Below, piece by piece: positions 1 to 6,560 of a stretch of 8,083 nt of DNA. The DNA is from Actinomyces sp. Its GTDB lineage: Bacteria; Actinomycetota; Actinomycetes; Actinomycetales; Actinomycetaceae. The notes beneath the pieces were generated by a model. The model was not told the origin of the DNA. It ran no database searches and saw only the letters and a list, made by a program, of their open reading frames with translations. Positions within the stretch are counted from its first letter, which is position 1; the number at the start of each line of letters is the position of its first letter. Both the position numbers and the translations under genes were made by a program. The stretch is taken from assembly GCA_012837655.1 (NCBI GenBank), contig DUQT01000235.1:1-8083 (forward strand), read 5' to 3'.

Positions 1-2
1 AG

Positions 3-152
3 TTCTCAATACGCGAGGACTCGCACATCGATGCATCAAGCACTTTGTATCGGGTCTACAACTTCAAAATACACGAAGACTCCCCGCGCGCCCTGTGGGA
101 GTTCAAGGCGTTCGGGGAGCCTTCCAAAATTGACAGCGACGTCTGGCCTAGC
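3..152 (+). other. Possible 3' fragment of an unidentified gene, open at the window edge
   Basis: The + strand frame starting at base 3 has no stop from the window edge to about 416. For its first 50 codons a hand count gives G or C at 24, 21 and 36 of the 50 first, second and third positions. That third-position bias resembles coding DNA of this genome. The translation contains stretches such as YRVYNFKIHEDSPRALWEFK. Past about 150 the frame runs antisense to glgA and the coding look fades. It could be the 3' end of a gene convergent with glgA that has lost its own stop, a decayed remnant, or a chance open frame. I do not recognise the protein. Otherwise bases 1-171 hold only the duplication around the glgA stop. 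Confidence 0.3.
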
Positions 153-184
153 TGGTTAAGCGTTGCCTGGTCTAGCTGTTCAAG
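142..184. repeat. Imperfect tandem duplication (period 24 bp) spanning the glgA stop
   Basis: Bases 142-160 and 166-184 are two 19-bp copies agreeing at 15 positions; the shared core is CTAGCTG. Read on the - strand, the inner copy carries the last codons and TAG stop of glgA (172-174). The outer copy carries another TAG (148-150) exactly 24 bp, or eight codons, further on in the same frame. The end of glgA therefore looks duplicated, leaving a second in-frame stop behind the real one. Confidence 0.55.
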
Positions 185-1398
185 ATTTGCTTGTAGAAAT
201 CTACCGTGCGTTCACCGATTGTGGTCCACGAGAAATGTTCTTCAGCACGCTTGCGTCCAGCCTTGCCCATCTTCGCGGCAAGTTCGGGGTTTTCCAGTAG
301 TTTCGTCAAGCGCTCAGCGAGGTCAGCGTGGAACTGCTCCGGATTCAGCGGAGTTCCCGTGCCATCCATCTTCTGTTCGATCGGAACCAGGTATCCAGTT
401 TCCCCATCAACGATGACGTCTGGAATACCGCCGGTAGCCGTGCCCACAACAGGCAGGTCGACGGCCATCGCTTCCAGGTTCACAATGCCCAGTGGTTCAT
501 AGATCGAGGGCGTTACGAACACTGTTGCTGCATCGAGGATCGCTACGACCTGCTCGCGCGGAAGCATGTCGGTGATGAGGTGAACGTTGTCGCGTTCCTC
601 GCGAAGCTCAGCTACGAGTCCTTCAACTTCCTTCTTGATCTCCTCGGTGTCCGGGGCGCCGGCTACGAGGACGATCTGGGAATCACGAGGAATGTCACGC
701 AGCGCGCGAAGCAGGTGCGGCAGGCCCTTTTGGCGGGTGATGCGACCGACGAAAACAACCGTTGGCAGATCCGGGTCAATATTGAACTTCTTCAAAGTTT
801 CTGCCGCGGCCGCCTTCTCCTCTTCAGTTTCAGGCCGCTTCCAATCACTTAGGTCAATACCGTTGTGGATTACGTGAACCTTGTCGGGGTCGACATTTGG
901 ATAGGACCGCAAGATATCGTCGCGCATACCGTTTGATACTGCGATGATGCCAGCAGCGCCCTCGTACGCTGTCTTTTCGGCGAAAGACGAAAGGTTGTAT
1001 CCACCGCCGAGCTGCTCCTTTTTCCACGGACGCAAAGGTTCCAAGGAATGGGCGGAAATCACGTGGGGAACTTCGTGGAGGAGGCTACCGAGGTGTCCGC
1101 CGAGGTTCGCATACCAGGTGTGGGAGTGGACGATGTCTGTCCCCTCAATCCCCTGGGCCATTTGAAGGTCTACGCTGAATGTGCGCAGAGCGGCATTTGC
1201 GTCCTCCAAACCGGGAAGGTAGTCGTATCCACGCACACCTTCTTCCCCGCCGGGACCGCCCGGTTTGCGCGGACCATCAAACGCATGAACTCGGACATCC
1301 ACGAGATTGCGTAGAACGCGGGCCAACTCATTGACGTGTACGCCGGCACCACCGTAAATGTTTGGTGGATACTCACGCGTAAGCAGATCAACTCGCAT
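172..1398 (-). CDS. glgA: Glycogen synthase, Corynebacterium/actinobacterial type (GT4-like GlgA/GlgM)
   Basis: This cytosolic glycosyltransferase uses ADP-glucose to extend alpha-1,4-glucan. In mycobacteria the orthologous enzyme (Rv1212c, GlgM) instead joins ADP-glucose to glucose-1-phosphate to make maltose-1-phosphate, and sequence alone does not separate the two activities. The 408-residue protein has a two-domain GT-B layout. The N-terminal donor/acceptor loop is YGGAG (residues 15-19), followed by HSHTWYA (91-97) and HNGID (178-182). The C-terminal domain has the phosphate-binding GRITRQKG (218-225) and the retaining-GT EX7E motif EPLGIVNLE (301-309). At about 400 residues it is shorter than E. 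coli GlgA, as usual for the actinobacterial family. The ATG at 1398 has a good ribosome-binding site six bases upstream. The gene diverges from glgC, its substrate supplier, as in Mycobacterium. Confidence 0.95.
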   Translation of the reverse strand: MRVDLLTREYPPNIYGGAGVHVNELARVLRNLVDVRVHAFDGPRKPGGPGGEEGVRGYDYLPGLEDANAALRTFSVDLQMAQGIEGTDIVHSHTWYANLGGHLGSLLHEVPHVISAHSLEPLRPWKKEQLGGGYNLSSFAEKTAYEGAAGIIAVSNGMRDDILRSYPNVDPDKVHVIHNGIDLSDWKRPETEEEKAAAAETLKKFNIDPDLPTVVFVGRITRQKGLPHLLRALRDIPRDSQIVLVAGAPDTEEIKKEVEGLVAELREERDNVHLITDMLPREQVVAILDAATVFVTPSIYEPLGIVNLEAMAVDLPVVGTATGGIPDVIVDGETGYLVPIEQKMDGTGTPLNPEQFHADLAERLTKLLENPELAAKMGKAGRKRAEEHFSWTTIGERTVDFYKQILNS

Positions 1399-1491
1399 CT
1401 TTAACCTCCCATTTTGGAACTTTTTCTCTTACCTAACACTATCGGAGCGAATGTGCTGACGAGACTGGTTCATCACATATAACCTGGAGTC
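1399..1491. promoter_or_regulatory. Shared glgA/glgC divergent control region with a candidate glgC promoter
   Basis: These 93 bp separate the two divergent starts, so both promoters must lie here or inside the genes. For glgC a plausible pair is CTGACG (1456-1461) and TATAAC (1478-1483) with a 16-bp spacer. The -10 ends only eight bases before the ATG at 1492. That would give an almost leaderless transcript, and the only SD-like element, TGGAG (1485-1489), sits an unusually short two bases from the start. On the - strand TAGTGT (1441-1436) is a weak -10 candidate for glgA with no convincing -35. The two promoters would be nearly back to back. Confidence 0.4.
1405..1410 (-). promoter_or_regulatory. 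Ribosome-binding site of glgA
   Basis: On the - strand GGGAGG is followed by a six-base spacer (TTAAAG) and then the ATG at 1398. It supports that start, which also matches the usual N-terminus of the family. Confidence 0.75.
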
Positions 1492-2730
1492 ATGACAACA
1501 CCACACGTTCTTGCAATTGTTCTTGCAGGCGGTGCGGGCAGTCGCCTGCGCCCCCTTACTGAAGATCGCGCGAAGCCGGCAGTGCCTTTCGGTGGCCACT
1601 TCCGCCTCATTGACTTTGCTCTGTCAAACATCGTCAACTCCGGATACCTGCGAGTTGTCGTGCTTACGCAGTACAAGTCCCACTCACTCGACCGCCACAT
1701 TACGAAGACCTGGAGGATGTCTACCCTGCTAGGCAACTATGTGGCTCCTGTTCCTGCACAGCAGCGCCGCGGTGAGCACTGGTACCAAGGCTCGGCCGAC
1801 GCTATCTACCAGTCGTTGAACACTATTGAGGATGAGAAGCCCGACTACGTTGTCATCGTTGGTGCCGACAACATCTACAGGATGGACTTCTCTCAGATGC
1901 TGGACTACCACATCGAATCAGGTCTTCCCTGTACCGTTGCTGGTATCCGTCAGCCGGTTGAGCTCTCGTCCTCATTCGGCGTCATCAAGTCCACGAACGG
2001 CAAGGTTGACGAGTTCGTCGAAAAGCCGGCAACCACGGAGGGTCTGCCGGATGATCCGAACTCCTTCCTCGCTTCCATGGGCAACTACATCTTCACCACA
2101 GATGCGCTGGTGAAGGCACTGCGTGAAGACGCTCAAAATGAGGATTCCAACCACGACATGGGCGGCGACCTCGTCCCCTGGTTCGTTAAGAACGGTGGTT
2201 GCGGCGTTTACGACTTCATCGACAACGTCGTACCGGGATCAACCGAGCGCGACGCTAACTACTGGCGCGACGTCGGTACTCTGGATGCTTTCTACGACGC
2301 TAACATGGATCTGATTTCCGTCCACCCAATCTTCAACCTGTACAACTTGAAGTGGCCGACGCTAACCCAGATTCCGGGTCACCTACCGCCCGCCAAGTTC
2401 GTCTACGGAGATACGAACACCCGCATGGGTCACGCGATCGATTCGTTCGTATCCCCCGGCGTAATCGTCTCCGGTGGCGAGGTCATTCACTCCATCCTCT
2501 CCCCCGGCGTGTACGTTCACTCATGGGCACGCGTCCACGACTCCGTCGTAATGGATGGTTGTCGCATTGGCCGAAACGCAGTCGTGTCAAAGGCAATCCT
2601 CGACAAGAACGTCATTGTCGAAGAGGGCGCAGAAGTCGGAACTAATGCCGAACAGGATCGCGCACGCGGTCTGACGGTAACCGACTCCGGCATTACTGTT
2701 GTCCCCAAGGGCTGGGTCATCAAGAAGTAG
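1492..2730 (+). CDS. glgC: Glucose-1-phosphate adenylyltransferase (ADP-glucose pyrophosphorylase)
   Basis: GlgC converts ATP and glucose-1-phosphate to ADP-glucose and pyrophosphate. This is the committed and normally allosterically controlled step of bacterial alpha-glucan synthesis. The 412-residue protein has the expected order of elements. The nucleotide-binding loop is LAGGAGSRLRPLT (11-23), and the region around the catalytic aspartate is GADNIYRMD (124-132). The glucose-1-phosphate-binding motif FVEKP is at 175-179, and YWRDVGT (257-263) closes the transferase domain. The C-terminal 110 or so residues have the repetitive hydrophobic pattern of a left-handed beta-helix (for example SPGVIVSGGEVIHSILSPGV, 321-340). 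In the GDH.Y..D motif the usual His is Asn here, while the Asp is kept. Length is normal for the family. The product feeds the divergent glgA. A strong terminator follows 16 bases after the stop. Confidence 0.96.
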   Translation: MTTPHVLAIVLAGGAGSRLRPLTEDRAKPAVPFGGHFRLIDFALSNIVNSGYLRVVVLTQYKSHSLDRHITKTWRMSTLLGNYVAPVPAQQRRGEHWYQGSADAIYQSLNTIEDEKPDYVVIVGADNIYRMDFSQMLDYHIESGLPCTVAGIRQPVELSSSFGVIKSTNGKVDEFVEKPATTEGLPDDPNSFLASMGNYIFTTDALVKALREDAQNEDSNHDMGGDLVPWFVKNGGCGVYDFIDNVVPGSTERDANYWRDVGTLDAFYDANMDLISVHPIFNLYNLKWPTLTQIPGHLPPAKFVYGDTNTRMGHAIDSFVSPGVIVSGGEVIHSILSPGVYVHSWARVHDSVVMDGCRIGRNAVVSKAILDKNVIVEEGAEVGTNAEQDRARGLTVTDSGITVVPKGWVIKK

Positions 2731-2736
2731 CCAGCT

Positions 2737-2796
2737 AAAAAGCAAGTTGACCCGTCAGGTTCGCTTCCGTGGCGATCTGACGGGTCAATATTTTTT
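2737..2796. terminator. Bidirectional intrinsic terminator between glgC and the DUF3040 gene
   Basis: A perfect 12-bp stem (TTGACCCGTCAG at 2747-2758 with CTGACGGGTCAA at 2777-2788) is extended by an inner TCGC/GCGA stem (2761-2764 with 2772-2775). On the + strand it is followed by TA and six Ts (2791-2796), a classic terminator for glgC. On the - strand the same stem is followed, five bases on, by five Ts (complement of 2737-2741). It can therefore also stop transcripts of the convergent DUF3040 gene, whose stop is about 70 bp away. Confidence 0.9.
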
Positions 2797-2857
2797 CAAG
2801 TTTTCTTACAAGGGCAACGCTTACATATCTTACTTATCTCAAAAGAGCCAAGCTTAT

Positions 2858-3244
2858 TTAGCGACGCTTGCGTTCATCCCACTTGCGCTGCTGCCGTTCC
2901 ATAAAGCTGGACGTGTCACGGGGCTTTGACGGCGCGTGTCCCTGACCGGGAACAGTTGGGATAGCAACCATTAGGACGCCTACAAGCATTAGGCCAAAAC
3001 CTACCGCACCAAGTAATACGGCTAGCCAGGTGATGCCGATCGTGATTCCAACCAGTGGGAGGATCAGGCCAACTACTGCAAGCACAATGCCAGTTGCAAC
3101 GCGACGGGGCGAGTAGCCTTTACGTCCGGGGCGCTGCACGGTCTGTGTTTGGGCAGACATCGTTGACGCTAGGTCGGGATCCTCTCGACGAAGCTCACGC
3201 TCCATCTGTTCCAGGATCCGTCGTTCCTGTTCTGAAAGTGCCAT
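2858..3244 (-). CDS. DUF3040 family small membrane protein
   Basis: This 128-residue protein of unknown function belongs to an actinobacterial family (DUF3040). Its N-terminus, MALSEQERRILEQMERELRR, is the family signature: a charged amphipathic helix followed by EDPDLAS (21-27). Two hydrophobic segments at about residues 50-68 and 73-96 should form a transmembrane hairpin. A basic tail follows, ending KWDERKRR. I chose the ATG at 3244 over the in-frame GTG at 3253 because family members begin with M-x-L-S-E and because a G-rich ribosome-binding site then lies eight bases upstream. The gene is downstream of dinB on the same strand with a 101-bp gap. In many actinobacteria DUF3040 genes sit beside dinB and mraZ at the edge of the division cluster (recalled, not checked). 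No enzymatic motif is visible. Confidence 0.85.
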   Translation of the reverse strand: MALSEQERRILEQMERELRREDPDLASTMSAQTQTVQRPGRKGYSPRRVATGIVLAVVGLILPLVGITIGITWLAVLLGAVGFGLMLVGVLMVAIPTVPGQGHAPSKPRDTSSFMERQQRKWDERKRR

Positions 3245-3250
3245 TGTCTT

Positions 3251-3258
3251 CACCCCCG
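3251..3258 (-). promoter_or_regulatory. G-rich ribosome-binding site deciding the DUF3040 start
   Basis: On the - strand CGGGGGTG lies just before AAGACA and the ATG at 3244. The five Gs (3257-3253) can pair with the anti-SD at a normal distance from the ATG. The alternative GTG start (3253-3251) would overlap this element and have no clear site of its own. Confidence 0.5.
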
Positions 3259-3313
3259 TGCCGGGTCTTCGTGCGTAAGGTTGCGACCATATTCTGTGTC
3301 ACATTTCTATCCT

Positions 3314-3332
3314 AAAGCGTGCCTAACGCTTT
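3314..3332 (-). terminator. Short inverted repeat downstream of dinB, weak terminator candidate
   Basis: AAAGCGT (3314-3320) and ACGCTTT (3326-3332) form a perfect 7-bp stem around a five-base loop in the 101-bp gap between dinB and the DUF3040 gene. In the direction of dinB it has no T-run beyond the stem, so termination would be partial at best. It may instead be an operator or attenuating hairpin ahead of the DUF3040 gene. Confidence 0.3.
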
Positions 3333-3345
3333 TGCTAAACACACC

Positions 3346-4587
3346 CTACCCGTCCTCTTCAACATCTTCATTATCAGTTCGATTAATGAGCGATGCAGGT
3401 CGAAGTGAGTCCAAACCAAACTTAGTGTGAACGGCGTCCATTGTGCGTTCTGCTGTGCTTATCCGCCCATCGTCGTCCAGCGCTACAGCGACGCCTTGGG
3501 ATCGATCCTGCAGGTTTTCAACTCGTAATCCGATCAGTCGAACACCACCGCTTGGGATCCCGTATGCGCGGAATAAGTCATGGGCGGCGTGAGCTATTTC
3601 AATACCAATATCGGTGGGACCGGGTAGCGTGACTGATCGGGTGACCGTGTGGAAGTCTGCTGCTCGAACCTTGATGGCGATTGTCCATCCCACCATGTCG
3701 GCTTTCCGCAATCGTTTGGCAGTTTCGTGGGCTTGTTCAAGTAGTACGTGTTCCAGGTAGTTTGCATCCGAGATGTCTTCACCAAACGTCGTTTCCGTAC
3801 CGAAAGACTTCTCCGGAGTTCGCACCACAACTTTGCGGGGATCGTTGCCCCAGGCCAACTCGTGTAAGCGCCTGGATGACGCAACACCGAGCAACTTATC
3901 TAGCCTCGTTAACGGATAGTGCGCCAGGTCCTGCACTGTTTCGATTCCGTTGCGTTCAAGGATTTCTTGCGTGCGACCACCCACACCCCAAATCGCGCCA
4001 ACGGGTAGGCAGTGCAGAAAGTCAACCGTTCGATCTTTAGGGATCAGTAGCAGTCCGTCTGGCTTTGCATGCGAGGACGCAATTTTGGCAACCGATTTAA
4101 CATTGGCGACCCCAACGGATGCGATCAGTCCAACCTCGTCACGCACGCGCTGACGGATTAGATGCGCAATGCTGACTGGACGCCCCAGCCGACGAATCGA
4201 CCCCGACACGTCCAGGAAAGCTTCATCAATGCTGAGTTTCTCCACTTGCGGCGTGATCGTGTGCAAAATATCCATCACGCGTCTTGAAAACTCAGAGTAA
4301 ACACCGCGACGCCCCGGAACTACTATTGCGTGCGGAGCAAGCCGGCGCGCCCGCGCCATCGGCATGCCGGCGTGCACACCCAACGCCCGCACATCATAGG
4401 TGGCGGACGTGACTACCCCACGGTTGCCTCGCCCTCCTACAATCAATGGACGCCCCGCCAAACTGGGATTCACGCGCGCCTCAACAAGTGCGAAAAAGGA
4501 GTCCATATCGACGTGTAAAATGTTGCAGTCGGTGTCATCGCTCCCCCAGTTTCGTTTGGCAGATTTGAGTCTGGGTGATTTTGACAC
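3346..4587 (-). CDS. dinB: DNA polymerase IV (Y-family translesion polymerase)
   Basis: This error-prone polymerase copies damaged templates. The 413-residue protein has all core Y-family elements. HVDMDSFF (25-32) provides metal ligands D27 and D29 and the steric-gate Phe32. SATYDVRALG (61-70) is the nucleotide-binding finger segment, SIDEAF (119-124) carries catalytic D121/E122, and ASVGVANVKSVAKIAS (156-171) follows. A helix-hairpin-helix region starts at about 201, and the little-finger domain spans about 255-360. The C-terminal tail resembles long actinobacterial forms (TAERTMDAVHTKFG, 378-391). A standard beta-clamp motif is not obvious; QGVAVAL (364-370) occupies its likely place. I chose the GTG at 4587 because a strong AAAGGAGG lies three bases upstream. 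The longer frame from 4695 would overlap the divergent gene and adds residues unlike the family. No LexA-type SOS box was found upstream. Confidence 0.93.
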   Translation of the reverse strand: MSKSPRLKSAKRNWGSDDTDCNILHVDMDSFFALVEARVNPSLAGRPLIVGGRGNRGVVTSATYDVRALGVHAGMPMARARRLAPHAIVVPGRRGVYSEFSRRVMDILHTITPQVEKLSIDEAFLDVSGSIRRLGRPVSIAHLIRQRVRDEVGLIASVGVANVKSVAKIASSHAKPDGLLLIPKDRTVDFLHCLPVGAIWGVGGRTQEILERNGIETVQDLAHYPLTRLDKLLGVASSRRLHELAWGNDPRKVVVRTPEKSFGTETTFGEDISDANYLEHVLLEQAHETAKRLRKADMVGWTIAIKVRAADFHTVTRSVTLPGPTDIGIEIAHAAHDLFRAYGIPSGGVRLIGLRVENLQDRSQGVAVALDDDGRISTAERTMDAVHTKFGLDSLRPASLINRTDNEDVEEDG

Positions 4588-4590
4588 GGT

Positions 4591-4598
4591 CCTCCTTT
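4591..4598 (-). promoter_or_regulatory. Strong ribosome-binding site deciding the dinB start
   Basis: AAAGGAGG on the - strand lies three bases before the GTG at 4587. No other in-frame start nearby has a comparable site, so the upstream ATG at 4695 is disfavoured. Confidence 0.75.
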
Positions 4599-4608
4599 CA
4601 GCGGTTAC

Positions 4609-4638
4609 TTTCCTAATTTTGGCTTTGTGGACTAACGT
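4609..4638 (+). promoter_or_regulatory. Candidate promoter for a leaderless spermidine-synthase-like transcript
   Basis: The ATG at 4645 has no Shine-Dalgarno sequence. TAACGT (4633-4638) fits the actinobacterial TANNNT -10 pattern and ends six bases before the ATG, the spacing expected of a leaderless mRNA. The -35 region (TTTCCT at 4609-4614) is poor. TAATTT (4614-4619) is an alternative -10 that would give a short leader. Confidence 0.3.
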
Positions 4639-4644
4639 CGAATC

Positions 4645-5508
4645 ATGGCGAAAAAACGTGGCTCCAAAAAGGCTTCCGAAGATGCTGGCAACCAAGAGTT
4701 CCGCCTGCGCGATGGTTTAGAGTTCATCGCCGAGGACGTCCTCGTGGAAATCAGCGTTGACCAACAGTTTGCCACGGTGTACCTGAATTCGTATGAGTCC
4801 TCATGTATTAACCTAGCGGACCCCACGGACTTGGAATTCGAGTACATGCAGCAGATGACTGCCGCGATCGATGCTTTCATCCCCGACCGGCCCGTTGAGG
4901 CGTTACACCTGGGTGGTTGTGCGTGTGCTCTGCCGGTTGTGTGGGACGCATTGCGCCCGGGGTCGTCGCAGACTGTCGTTGAGCTAAATGGAGTGCTCGC
5001 GAACGCGATGCGCGAAATTTTCGACCTGCCGCGCGCACCAAGGCTCAAGATCCGGGTCGATGAAGCCTTCAGTGCAGTCAGTTCCATGCGTCCGGAGCGC
5101 TTCGACGTCATCGTCAGAGACGTGTTTGCCGGCCCAGTCACGCCCACTCCTCTGCGTTCCATCGAGTTTTTCAAAAAGGCATACGAGGTCTTGAGGCCAG
5201 GCGGACTACTGCTCGTGAACTGCGTGCACGGGCGCGGCAACAACGCGCGTGAAGATTGTGCCGCCGCGCTACAAGTTTTCGACCACGTTTCCGTGGCCGC
5301 CGAAGGAAAAGTGCTTTCCGGGGGCAGGCACGGAAACGTCGTCATCGTCGCGTACAAACCGATTGACGAGGACGAGGCTGTGTCCTCATTTTGGGAAGAG
5401 TTCCAACGACGTCTGCGCAAGCTACCAATAGTTTCGCGCTACCTCAATCGAAAACAGGTCACCCAATGGGTGGGCCCTGTTCCACCGATCGAGGTAGGCG
5501 CCAACTAG
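4645..5508 (+). CDS. Spermidine-synthase-like protein (Rossmann methyltransferase fold)
   Basis: The 287-residue cytosolic protein resembles the SpeE-like family common in actinobacteria. It has a beta-rich N-terminal part (about 20-60), then a SAM-type Rossmann domain. LHLGGCACALP (87-97) is the nucleotide-binding loop, and E113 in VVELNG is the expected ribose ligand. VDEAF (138-142) fits the adenine-binding acidic position, and FDVIVRDVFAG (153-163) is motif IV. LRPGGLLLVNCVHG (183-196) is the late strand. True spermidine synthases have a GGGDG-type loop and a catalytic Asp region ending in D-P. Here the loop is GGCACALP and no D-P follows, so aminopropyl transfer is doubtful and the substrate unknown. 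It diverges from dinB and converges with the PAC2 gene, with no polyamine genes nearby. The start is chosen as the first ATG preceding the homologous region; there is no RBS. Confidence 0.8.
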   Translation: MAKKRGSKKASEDAGNQEFRLRDGLEFIAEDVLVEISVDQQFATVYLNSYESSCINLADPTDLEFEYMQQMTAAIDAFIPDRPVEALHLGGCACALPVVWDALRPGSSQTVVELNGVLANAMREIFDLPRAPRLKIRVDEAFSAVSSMRPERFDVIVRDVFAGPVTPTPLRSIEFFKKAYEVLRPGGLLLVNCVHGRGNNAREDCAAALQVFDHVSVAAEGKVLSGGRHGNVVIVAYKPIDEDEAVSSFWEEFQRRLRKLPIVSRYLNRKQVTQWVGPVPPIEVGAN

Positions 5509-5517
5509 GCTGCTAGT
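5504..5517. repeat. Small dyad containing both convergent stop codons
   Basis: ACTAG (5504-5508) and CTAGT (5513-5517) form a 5-bp inverted repeat around GCTG. The TAG of the spermidine-synthase-like gene (5506-5508) and the TAG of the PAC2 gene (5515-5513) are its mirror images. The gap between stops is four bases. No T-run is present on either side, so this is not an intrinsic terminator. Confidence 0.5.
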
Positions 5518-6535
5518 CACGCTCCCAAGGCTTGGGTGCGCGGTGACGCGGCTTCGGCCGATCAGGGTCGTCATCGTCCTGGCTGGGCGGCGGCGTTGTA
5601 GCCTCCGTTCGTGCCAGGAACTGTTCAATCGTGTGAGCCAAAGCATCAGCGTCGATTGAAGGTTCGAGTATGTCCCCCGCGTCCTCGACGTTGAACGCGA
5701 AGTCTTCCGGTGTGGGGAATCCGCCAATTGTTTTAACTTCATCAGCGATTTCCTCATCAAAGGGCTGTTCCAGCATTTTGACAAGGCTGATGACCTCTGG
5801 ATTCTCAGTGACCAGATGCTCGAGTTGCTCACCCACCATCTGAGTTCCCGCCTCAATGTTGCCCGTCGGCAGGTTCAGATCAAGGACAGATGAAAGACGC
5901 TCAAGCAGGGCCAAGGACGCCCTCGGGTAATCCATATTCGCCATGTAGTACGGAACTGCCGCGAGGAATGTAACCCCTTCGACGCCATCTTCAGCCAGCG
6001 CGTGGTGGACGAACGTGTTGGCCGACGCGGAGAACTGGATGTCACCACCCGCAAGCTGCGGCTGGCCCTCTACCAGATCAGGGTCTGTCGACTGCAGGTG
6101 CACCATCGTCGGGCGCGTGTGCGGAACCGCCGCGGGCATACCAGTCATCGAGACGACGATCTCAACTCCGGCGTCTTCGGCAAAACTCTTGAGCTCTTCA
6201 GCAAAACGTTGCCACTTCGTGTCCGGTTCCGGTCCGTGCAGGACCAGAATCGGAATGCCGGCATCATCTTGAACAAGATCGAGGGCGATCTCGGGTACAT
6301 CTACGCCCATGACCTCCCAGTTGTTGATCGTCACGGTTGGCCTGTTTGCGCGGTAATCAATCAGTCGATCAACATCGAATGTTGCCACGCGCGTCACGGG
6401 AAGCGACGAGAGCAGCTGCTCAACTGCCAGCGCACCCGCACTACCAGCATCGGTTGCTCCACTTAGATGTGTTAGCAAGATCGGAGAATGGTAGTTAACG
6501 TCTTCCTCAAAATTCATTAGTTCGTATGACTTCAC
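5513..6535 (-). CDS. PAC2 family protein (proteasome-assembly-chaperone-like fold)
   Basis: The 340-residue soluble protein belongs to the PAC2 family. Eukaryotic members help assemble the proteasome; the role of the actinobacterial ones is not settled. Recognisable elements are GATDAGSAGALAVEQLL (26-42), FDVDRLIDYRANRPTVTI (53-70), LVLHGPEPDTKWQRFAEEL (97-115), MTGMPAAVPHTRP (130-142) and VPYYMANMDYPRASLALLERL (194-214). They follow the usual family order. The last 30 or so residues are a low-complexity tail: an acidic run (QDDDDPD) followed by a basic PKPRHRAPKP stretch. I chose the GTG at 6535 because AAGGAGG lies four bases upstream. The open frame extends to 6619, but the extra 28 residues lie in AT-rich promoter-like DNA. 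M7 (MNFEED) is a less likely start. It converges with the spermidine-synthase-like gene and diverges from the HelD-like gene. No proteasome gene is in view. Confidence 0.88.
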   Translation of the reverse strand: MKSYELMNFEEDVNYHSPILLTHLSGATDAGSAGALAVEQLLSSLPVTRVATFDVDRLIDYRANRPTVTINNWEVMGVDVPEIALDLVQDDAGIPILVLHGPEPDTKWQRFAEELKSFAEDAGVEIVVSMTGMPAAVPHTRPTMVHLQSTDPDLVEGQPQLAGGDIQFSASANTFVHHALAEDGVEGVTFLAAVPYYMANMDYPRASLALLERLSSVLDLNLPTGNIEAGTQMVGEQLEHLVTENPEVISLVKMLEQPFDEEIADEVKTIGGFPTPEDFAFNVEDAGDILEPSIDADALAHTIEQFLARTEATTPPPSQDDDDPDRPKPRHRAPKPWERD

Positions 6536-6539
6536 TGCT

Positions 6540-6546
6540 CCTCCTT
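6540..6546 (-). promoter_or_regulatory. Strong ribosome-binding site deciding the PAC2 start
   Basis: AAGGAGG on the - strand is followed by the four-base spacer AGCA and the GTG at 6535. It argues against the longer open frame starting at 6619. Confidence 0.8.
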
Positions 6547-6560
6547 CCCCCTTTATCTGA

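Noticed and set aside
4588..4695. Longer dinB start at ATG 4695 giving a 449-residue protein
   Set aside because: It overlaps the start of the divergent gene, the extra residues do not resemble DinB proteins, and GTG 4587 has a strong ribosome-binding site.
4632..5420. 262-residue - strand open frame opposite the spermidine-synthase-like gene
   Set aside because: Its translation is Ser/Arg/Thr-rich and low in structure, typical of an antisense shadow; the + strand frame has recognisable SAM-fold motifs.
5455..5479. CACCC/GGGTG hairpin with flanking CAGG/CCTG as a terminator
   Set aside because: It lies inside the coding region, is interrupted by mismatches and has no T-run.
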